A stretch of DNA of 11,724 bases from Candidatus Aminicenantota bacterium (GTDB taxonomy: Bacteria; Acidobacteriota; Aminicenantia; Aminicenantales; Aminicenantaceae). Position numbers and translations under genes: made by a program. Location: positions 1 through 11,724 of the forward strand of contig JAUWYH010000028.1 in NCBI GenBank assembly GCA_030615975.1, written 5' to 3'. This document shows positions 7,889 to 11,724 of the stretch, piece after piece. Each line of letters opens with the position of its first letter. The stretch's first letter is position 1. Under the pieces are notes generated by a model. The model saw only the letters and a list, made by a program, of their open reading frames with translations. It was not told the DNA's origin and made no database searches.

Positions 7889-8563
7889 TCAAGCTTTTCC
7901 TTTCTTTTTGATGCCATAAAGAAAAAAATTAAGCAGCAAATCAGTGCTTTCTTTTATCCTGTATTCTCTACCACGCAAGGGGCCTCTAAAGTGAAATCCA
8001 CGAAGTAAAGCTCCGAAAATGAACGCTGCATCTCTGACATCGACTTTACGGAATTCGCCGGATTCTATTCCTTCTTTGATAATTTCACATATGATGTTAA
8101 AAATTTCTTCCATGTTCTCTTTGAATTCATTTGGAATTTGGGGATGTTGGGTTGAATGCGAAAGATGTTTTTTTATATCTATATTTAAAATATTTCTCAT
8201 TACAGATCTTTCCATATATAATATCCGAGCCATATTTTTCTTTTTATGATAATAGGTGCTAATATAAAAAATTAGTTCCCTTATTTTCTCTTCTGCAGTT
8301 ATTTTTTTCAACTTTATCTTTGCCGTTTTTTTTCGCACTTCTTCAAAAGAATTAAGGATAACCTCGAAAAAAACCTCTCTTTTGCTCTTATAGTAACGGT
8401 AAAGGGTGGCCTTAGAAAACTGAGCCTCCAAAGCAATATCATCCATGGTCGCTAAGCTGTATCCTTTCTGGGCAAAAACTGTTTCGGCTGCTTGGAGAAT
8501 AAACATTTTGTTTTCTTCCAATCTGTGTTTTTTTCTTTCTAACCTGAGATCTTTTTTTTTCAT
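7889..8563 (-). CDS. TetR-family repressor of the efflux operon
   Basis: A 224-residue regulator. Residues 20-69 form the TetR helix-turn-helix: ILQAAETVFAQKGYSLATMDDIA, then the recognition part FSKATLYRYYKSKREVFFEVI. The C-terminal ligand and dimerisation part (about 70-224) is helical and variable, so the inducer cannot be named. It is the first gene of the operon, 14 bases from tolC, which argues for control of its own transcription and of the pump, with derepression by an exported compound. The start is the ATG at 8563, preceded by a weak AAGGG site. A run of nine A residues right after the start codon (KKK) could be prone to slippage. The N-terminal 19 residues are unusually basic for the family but tolerable. 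Confidence 0.94.
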   Translation of the reverse strand: MKKKDLRLERKKHRLEENKMFILQAAETVFAQKGYSLATMDDIALEAQFSKATLYRYYKSKREVFFEVILNSFEEVRKKTAKIKLKKITAEEKIRELIFYISTYYHKKKNMARILYMERSVMRNILNIDIKKHLSHSTQHPQIPNEFKENMEEIFNIICEIIKEGIESGEFRKVDVRDAAFIFGALLRGFHFRGPLRGREYRIKESTDLLLNFFLYGIKKKGKA

Positions 8564-8590
8564 ATTTTATACCCTTAAGTTTTATTAATG

Positions 8591-8622
8591 AACTTATTAG
8601 TTTAAATTATAAACTTTAAAGT
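8591..8622. promoter_or_regulatory. Candidate TetR operator (nested palindromes)
   Basis: Between the -10 box and the tetR start there are overlapping symmetric sites: AACT...AGTT (8591-8602), AGTTTA-5-TAAACT (8599-8615), and the perfect 10-base palindrome ACTTTAAAGT (8613-8622). They cover the expected transcription start near 8619, a position where a bound TetR dimer would block transcription. The DNA is AT-rich, which raises the chance level, so which palindrome is used is uncertain. Confidence 0.5.
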
Positions 8623-8625
8623 ATC

Positions 8626-8653
8626 ATTATACAGGATTATTTATCTCTGTCAA
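8626..8653 (-). promoter_or_regulatory. Promoter of the tetR-tolC-adaptor-RND operon
   Basis: Perfect TTGACA (8653-8648) and perfect TATAAT (8631-8626) with a 16-base spacer on the minus strand. Expected start near 8619 with a 55-base leader. No other promoter-sized gap occurs before the RND stop, so one transcript of about 6.3 kb probably covers all four genes. Confidence 0.8.
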
Positions 8654-8688
8654 GTTTTTTTAATTATTATGGATCCTCTCCCAAAAAG

Positions 8689-8716
8689 TTGCAAAATAAT
8701 ATAAGAGACATATAAT
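8689..8716 (+). promoter_or_regulatory. Promoter-like pair inside repeat copy 1
   Basis: TTGCAA (8689-8694), a 16-base spacer and a perfect TATAAT (8711-8716) point toward the exported-protein gene at 8805. Both hexamers and the spacer are identical in copy 2 (11459-11486). Expected start near 8723; the transcript would include the 8745-8764 hairpin in its leader. Confidence 0.45.
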
Positions 8717-8744
8717 TAAGCTGTCATTCCTGTTCCTTTCTGTC

Positions 8745-8764
8745 ATTCCTGCGGAAGCAGGAAT
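8745..8764. repeat. 20-base hairpin repeat, ATTCCTGC-GGAA-GCAGGAAT
   Basis: Perfect 8-base stem with a GGAA loop. The same sequence occurs at 11604-11623, and a C-for-T version (TTCCCGC) at 11633-11650. It has no following T-run, so it is not a typical intrinsic terminator. Confidence 0.85.
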
Positions 8765-8804
8765 CCAGAAATATGAAAAGTGTTACGTTTTTATAAATAT
8801 AGTA

Positions 8805-9671
8805 ATGACAAAAAAAATTCTTTTTCTGATTATCCTCTCTTTTTTAATAGAGTCCTTTCTCATTCCTCCTTTTGCTCATGACTTCCAGAAACTCTTCACC
8901 CCTCTCCCTCTGTCAAAATATCTATTTCAATCCTTAGATGCTCCCCTTTCTCTACGCATTACCCATTCTCACCTTCGCTTTTTGCCCTCTTCACCTCCAT
9001 GGGCTTTTAAAAACAAAACAAGGAATCCTGAAAATGAAGATTCCTTCTTTGTCCTCTCTTCTTTCCCCCAAGTCCCCCCTTCATGGTGGGAGATAAAACT
9101 CCTTATTAATACAACTGGAGAATACATTATCAAAGAAGGGAAAAAATCCTATACAGGCAATTATTCTTTCACTCTCCTCTGGACAGGATGCATGGAGGAA
9201 GATATGGATGACTATATTATCTACCATGAAAATTCCAATCTCCTCCAATGGGAAGCTCAAGAGAAAGCTCTCTCTCCTGACTTTTCAGGAGTTCTATCAG
9301 CAGATGATTTCTCTGGAAAACCTCGTTTTGATTTCCATTACATCCTGAGAAGAGGGGAAGATCTTCATTTCGATTTTCAGGTTGACGGCTTTTATGTTCC
9401 CCAGAATAACTCCGATTTTAAATTTTACCTAAATCTTCCTGCTTCTAAAGAAAAAACAAAATCCCCATCAAAATTTGACTATAACACCTATGTCTCTCAA
9501 GGTTCAAACAGTATCTATATACAAGAAGAAGAGATTTATCTTGTCACAGTAGAAAAAACATGTTTATGGAAATGGAAACATCAAAAACGGCTCAGCGGGG
9601 AAAAAACACCAGTCTCTTTATTCAATTCTCACAAGGTTGATGTTTCAGTCTCCATAATGCCTCGGTTTTAG
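8805..9671 (+). CDS. Unrecognised exported protein
   Basis: I do not recognise the family of this 288-residue protein. The first 24 residues look like a signal peptide (MTKK, then a hydrophobic run to IPPFAH), so it is probably exported to the periplasm or beyond; there is no lipobox. The mature part is rich in aromatic residues and alternating strand-like stretches (SWWEIKLLINTTGEYIIKEG, YSFTLLWTGC, FDFHYILRRGEDLHFDFQVDGF), suggesting a beta-rich fold. It contains cysteines C131 and C253 and no catalytic motif that I can identify. The only in-frame start is the ATG at 8805, and no ribosome site precedes it; TATAAA at 8792-8797 might allow a near-leaderless transcript. Its stop overlaps the convergent xerD stop by 4 bases. 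Length and intact frame support a real gene. Confidence 0.75.
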   Translation: MTKKILFLIILSFLIESFLIPPFAHDFQKLFTPLPLSKYLFQSLDAPLSLRITHSHLRFLPSSPPWAFKNKTRNPENEDSFFVLSSFPQVPPSWWEIKLLINTTGEYIIKEGKKSYTGNYSFTLLWTGCMEEDMDDYIIYHENSNLLQWEAQEKALSPDFSGVLSADDFSGKPRFDFHYILRRGEDLHFDFQVDGFYVPQNNSDFKFYLNLPASKEKTKSPSKFDYNTYVSQGSNSIYIQEEEIYLVTVEKTCLWKWKHQKRLSGEKTPVSLFNSHKVDVSVSIMPRF

Positions 9672-10570
9672 GCGCGAGGGTGGTATTTCTCATACACTTT
9701 GCGCAGTCTCTCTCGGCTGACATGGGTATAAATCTGGGTGGTTGTGATTTGAGTGTGTCCCAGCATTAATTGCACAGACCTTAAATCAGCCCCTCCTTCC
9801 AGAAGATGCGTGGCAAAAGAATGACGGAGCATATGAGGACTTATTTTCAAACCAAGACCGGCTTTCTTGGCATAAGCTTTCAGCAACTTCCAGAAACCCT
9901 GTCGAGTGAATGCTCCTCCGCGTGATGTGAGAAAAATCAAGTCATTAGGCTCTTTCAAAAACCTGGATCGAGCCTCCTCAAGGTATCTTCGAATAGCCTG
10001 ACGAGCCGTGCCTCCAATCGGAACAATCCTCTCCTTACCGCCTTTCCCCCGACATAGAAGAAATCCATCCTCCACATTTAGTTCCTTACGCTTCAACGAA
10101 ACAAGCTCAGAGACTCTCAATCCTGTCGCATACAGAAGCTCTAACATCGCTTCATCTCTGATGCCTCGAACGTTTCTCTCATCAGGCTGCCTCAAAAGCG
10201 ATTCGACCTCTTCGACTGTTAAAAATTTGGGCAATTTAAACCAGATCTTAGGAGAAGAGAGATTGACTGCAGGGTCTTTCTTGATAATATCATCCAATCT
10301 AAGGAACTTATAAAAGGATTTCAGAGAAGAAATCAGTCGGGCTAAAGAGCGGGGAGAAAGTCCTGCTCTGCTCTGCTGATGGATGAATTTTATTAAATCT
10401 TCTTCCTTTGCATTTGACCATAGAATTTTTTCTTTTGTAAAGAAATAAAAAAGCTTTTTCAAATCTCTTGAGTATGAAAGCACTGTGTTCGAGGATAACC
10501 CTTTCTCTACACAAAGGAAATCAAGAAATGCCTGGAGAATATCCTCAGGCGATGAGGAAAGATTTTTCAT
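9668..10570 (-). CDS. xerD: Tyrosine recombinase, XerD type
   Basis: Site-specific recombinase of 300 residues, the length of XerC/XerD proteins, which resolve chromosome dimers at dif. It has the N-terminal SAM-like core-binding domain (about 8-95) and the C-terminal catalytic domain (about 115-295). All active-site residues are present: R152 (ATGLRVSEL), K176 (GKGGKE), H246 and R249 (PHMLRHSF), H272 (LGHTQI), and nucleophile Y281 (TTQIYTHV). The C-terminus HVSRERLRKVYEKYHPRA closely resembles the XerD tail, so I favour XerD over XerC or an integron or phage integrase. Its ATG overlaps the hydrolase stop (ATGA) and has no clear ribosome site of its own, implying translational coupling. It converges with the exported-protein gene, with overlapping stop codons. 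No dif-like site was found in the window. Confidence 0.92.
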   Translation of the reverse strand: MKNLSSSPEDILQAFLDFLCVEKGLSSNTVLSYSRDLKKLFYFFTKEKILWSNAKEEDLIKFIHQQSRAGLSPRSLARLISSLKSFYKFLRLDDIIKKDPAVNLSSPKIWFKLPKFLTVEEVESLLRQPDERNVRGIRDEAMLELLYATGLRVSELVSLKRKELNVEDGFLLCRGKGGKERIVPIGGTARQAIRRYLEEARSRFLKEPNDLIFLTSRGGAFTRQGFWKLLKAYAKKAGLGLKISPHMLRHSFATHLLEGGADLRSVQLMLGHTQITTTQIYTHVSRERLRKVYEKYHPRA

Positions 10571-11187
10571 TTGATAAAAGGATTTAGGTTCCTTTCCTGT
10601 CCTACAGATGTGGTAGGTCCGTGACCAGGAAGCACGATTGTTTCATCGGGCAGAGTCAGGATTTTATTTTTTATAGATCTCTCTAACTCATCCCAGGACC
10701 CTCCCGGAAGATCAGCCCGGCCGACCCCTCCATAAAAAAGTGTATCTCCAGAAAGAATAAAGCCATCTCCTAAAAAGCTTACACTACCTGGAGAATGTCC
10801 GGGAGTGTGGATAACCTGCAGGGAAGATTTCCCAAGCTTAACCATGTCTCCATCTTCGAGGTATTTATCTGGAGAAGGCGACTCTTTGGCTCCAAGAAAA
10901 AAGCTTAACTCTAATTGTTGAACATTTTCTAGCATAGACTTATCCAAAGCATGGATGCAGAGTGGAATGTTAAATCTCTCCTTGATATCTTTATTTGCGC
11001 CGATATGGTCTATATGTCCATGAGTATTGAGCAGGACCACCGGATTAAGACTTTTTTTTGTTATCAGATGAAATATTTTTTGAGCTTCAGCCCCAGGATC
11101 AACAATGGCGCACTCCAGACTCTCAGTGCAATAAACAAGATAACAGTTTGTCTCAAGAGCCCCGACAATGACTGAATCAAATTCCAT
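10567..11187 (-). CDS. Metallo-beta-lactamase-fold hydrolase, glyoxalase II-like
   Basis: Cytoplasmic metal-dependent hydrolase of 206 residues, resembling the short glyoxalase II-like group (YcbL type), which hydrolyses thioesters such as S-lactoylglutathione. Metal ligands are present in order: T-H56-G-H58-I-D60-H61, H131 (HTPGHSPGS), D148 (SGDTLF) and H189 (LPGHGPTTS). The N-terminus FDSVIVGALETNCYLV is typical of the group. I chose the ATG at 11187: an in-frame GTG at 11205 lies only a few bases from the -10 box and therefore at or before the transcription start. A purine-rich stretch (AGAGAGAAAG) precedes the ATG. It is first in an operon with xerD, overlapping by 4 bases. The true substrate is unknown, since this fold serves many esters and thioesters. 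Confidence 0.9.
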   Translation of the reverse strand: MEFDSVIVGALETNCYLVYCTESLECAIVDPGAEAQKIFHLITKKSLNPVVLLNTHGHIDHIGANKDIKERFNIPLCIHALDKSMLENVQQLELSFFLGAKESPSPDKYLEDGDMVKLGKSSLQVIHTPGHSPGSVSFLGDGFILSGDTLFYGGVGRADLPGGSWDELERSIKNKILTLPDETIVLPGHGPTTSVGQERNLNPFIK

Positions 11188-11207
11188 TCTTTCTCTCTTT
11201 TTCACTC

Positions 11208-11236
11208 ATAATAAATCTATATCGAAATAGAGTCAA
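11208..11236 (-). promoter_or_regulatory. Promoter of the hydrolase-xerD operon
   Basis: Minus-strand TTGACT (11236-11231, five of six), a 17-base spacer and TATTAT (11213-11208, five of six). Transcription should start near 11201, about 14 bases before the ATG at 11187, which decides against the GTG at 11205 as the start codon. Confidence 0.7.
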
Positions 11237-11440
11237 GAATCAGCTGGGACATGCAAGGCCTGCGTCAAAGTCGCAAATTTCCCGTTTTCTTTTTCTTATT
11301 TTGAGGAAAATATGCGAATTTTGGGATAAAAATATACCTGATTTTTCAAAAACTGAAGAAAAATCGCAAAATTTTAGTACATAGAAAAACAATGACGCGG
11401 CCCTGGGGGACATGCTTGTCTTTTCAAAATAAAAAAAATA
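11237..11440. other. Non-coding AT-rich block with repeated ends
   Basis: No convincing gene. GGGACATGC occurs at 11246-11254 and again, same orientation, at 11407-11415. Next to these, AGGCCTGCGTCA (11256-11266 region) is imperfectly inverted as TGACGCGGCCCT (11393-11404), so the block is bounded by both direct and inverted similarity. The AT-rich interior has three related short runs, TCGCAAATTT (11271), TGCGAATTTT (11313) and TCGCAAAATTTT (11364). It may be a degraded small mobile element; this is tentative. Confidence 0.35.
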
Positions 11441-11524
11441 GGATAATCTCCCAAAAATTTGCAAAATAATATAAGAGACATATAATTAAGCTGACATTGC
11501 CGCTCCTTTTTGTCATTCCCGCGG
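11441..11524 (+). repeat. Dispersed repeat, copy 2
   Basis: Same orientation as copy 1 (8671-8754), with about nine mismatches over 84 aligned bases and no gaps. The stretch from 11447 to 11492 differs at one base only, while the following linker differs at several. After 11524 the two copies diverge because copy 2 carries extra GC-rich tandem units before the shared CCAGAAATATG tail at 11587-11597. Confidence 0.85.
11459..11486 (+). promoter_or_regulatory. Promoter-like pair inside repeat copy 2
   Basis: TTGCAA (11459-11464), 16 bases, TATAAT (11481-11486), identical to the pair in copy 1. It points toward the hairpin array at 11604-11650 and the window edge. No downstream gene is visible, so any transcript here would be non-coding within the window. 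Confidence 0.4.
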
Positions 11525-11567
11525 AGCTTGTGCCTGCGAAGCCTGTGCCCGCGAAGCCTGTGCCCGC
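11523..11567. repeat. Three tandem 15-base units
   Basis: Units at 11523-11537, 11538-11552 and 11553-11567 follow the pattern GAAGCCTGTGCCCGC. The last two are identical and the first differs at four bases. They sit where copy 1 has only the hairpin, so they look like local slippage expansion within the repeat. Confidence 0.85.
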
Positions 11568-11603
11568 GGAGGCAGGTAGCAGAAATCCAGAAATATGCTT
11601 GTC

Positions 11604-11623
11604 ATTCCTGCGGAAGCAGGAAT
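11604..11623. repeat. Hairpin repeat, second copy
   Basis: Identical to the 20-base hairpin at 8745-8764 (8-base stem, GGAA loop), preceded by TGTC and followed by CCAG, as in the first copy. Confidence 0.85.
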
Positions 11624-11632
11624 CCAGGCTTG

Positions 11633-11650
11633 TTCCCGCGGAAGCGGGAA
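11633..11650. repeat. Hairpin repeat, GC-rich variant
   Basis: TTCCCGC-GGAA-GCGGGAA: same loop, with T-to-C and matching A-to-G changes on both arms, so pairing is kept. It is followed by ACCAGAAATATG, the same tail as the other copies. Confidence 0.8.
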
Positions 11651-11724
11651 ACCAGAAATATGAAAGACTATTATCCAGATATATCTAGATTCCCGTTACC
11701 TGCCTTCGCAGGCACAAGCTTCAC

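Larger units (their letters stand above)
8671..8775 (+). repeat. Dispersed repeat, copy 1 (promoter core plus hairpin)
   Basis: Positions 8671-8754 match 11441-11524 at about 75 of 84 bases (by eye) in the same orientation. The core 8677-8722 differs at one base only. The unit is an AT-rich core with TTGCAA and TATAAT hexamers, then a linker, then TGTCATTCC leading into a hairpin and the tail CCAGAAATATG (8765-8775), which recurs twice beside copy 2. It occupies the gap between the tetR promoter and the exported-protein gene. The hairpin part resembles intergenic repeats such as neisserial dRS3 in form (ATTCC...GGAAT); homology is not claimed. Confidence 0.85.
11526..11719. repeat. Inverted-repeat pair enclosing the hairpin array
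   Basis: GCTTGTGCCTGCGAAG (11526-11541) is perfectly inverted at 11704-11719. A second stretch is imperfectly inverted just inside: GGCAGGTAGCAGAAATC (11571-11587) against GATTCCCGTTACCTGCC (11688-11704). The 194 bases enclosed hold the tandem units and two hairpins. The layout recalls a miniature element, but no target-site duplication can be confirmed because the window ends five bases later. Confidence 0.7.

Noticed and set aside
7875..7892. TTG start at 7892, adding six residues to the TolC-family protein
   Set aside because: The added codons contain the AAGGAG ribosome site for the ATG at 7874, and the ATG start gives a cleaner signal peptide.
8745..8764. Intrinsic terminator
   Set aside because: The hairpin is strong but is not followed by a T-run, and it recurs as part of an interspersed repeat.
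11188..11205. GTG start at 11205 for the hydrolase
   Set aside because: It lies between the -10 box and the predicted transcription start, so it would not be within the mRNA; family members begin near the ATG at 11187.
11240..11464. Open minus-strand frame of 74 codons upstream of the hydrolase
   Set aside because: No ribosome site. It spans the hydrolase operon's upstream region, the non-coding block and part of repeat copy 2, and its sequence is low-complexity.
11523..11567. Possible CRISPR array
   Set aside because: Units are only 15 bases and directly adjacent, without unique spacers, and no cas gene is present.
11497..11688. Open frame of 63 codons with VPAKPVPA repeats and an SFLRKQES-like stretch
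   Set aside because: It is the translation of the tandem units and hairpin repeats themselves. Such frames arise wherever this repeat type occurs; there is no ribosome site and no protein-like composition outside the repeats.

Overview
The window looks like chromosomal DNA from a moderately AT-rich diderm (Gram-negative-type) bacterium. The evidence is a complete tripartite efflux operon (inner-membrane RND pump, lipoprotein adaptor, TolC-like outer-membrane channel), sigma70-like promoters, strong AGGAGG ribosome sites, and a tRNA whose CCA end is encoded. The protein style and the hairpin repeats of the 'GTCATTCC...GGAATCC' kind would fit an uncultured lineage such as Aminicenantota, but that placement is only an impression.

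Layout. Positions 1-616 (minus strand) hold a type II toxin-antitoxin pair: a ribbon-helix-helix antitoxin, then a PIN-domain toxin cut by the window edge, with a near-consensus promoter and a possible operator. Positions 761-914 hold tRNA-Leu(CAG) and its promoter, minus strand. Positions 930-2195 (plus) hold a bacterial eRF1-like (baeRF) protein with a zinc ribbon. Positions 2289-8653 (minus) are one operon, tetR-tolC-adaptor-RND pump, behind a TTGACA/TATAAT promoter with palindromes where a TetR repressor would bind. Between the RND stop and the baeRF gene lies a 38-base relic of a second RND 3' end. Positions 8671-9671 (plus) hold a repeat element and an unrecognised exported protein. Positions 9668-11236 (minus) hold a metallo-beta-lactamase-fold hydrolase and a XerD-type tyrosine recombinase, overlapping by ATGA behind their own promoter. 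Positions 11237-11724 are non-coding and rich in repeats.

How it fits together. The efflux genes form a self-contained, probably autoregulated export system. TetR would sit on its own promoter and be released by a ligand that the pump exports. The adaptor and pump are translationally coupled. The hydrolase and recombinase are also coupled, with no obvious shared function. The most unusual signal is an 84-base repeat present twice in the same orientation (8671 and 11441). It carries the same promoter-like hexamers in both copies and is followed by short hairpins. It brackets the exported protein, xerD and hydrolase genes, and in the first copy it points into the exported-protein gene. No clearly new multi-gene system is visible. 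The best leads are this promoter-bearing repeat, the RND relic, and the baeRF protein that lacks the expected glutamine.
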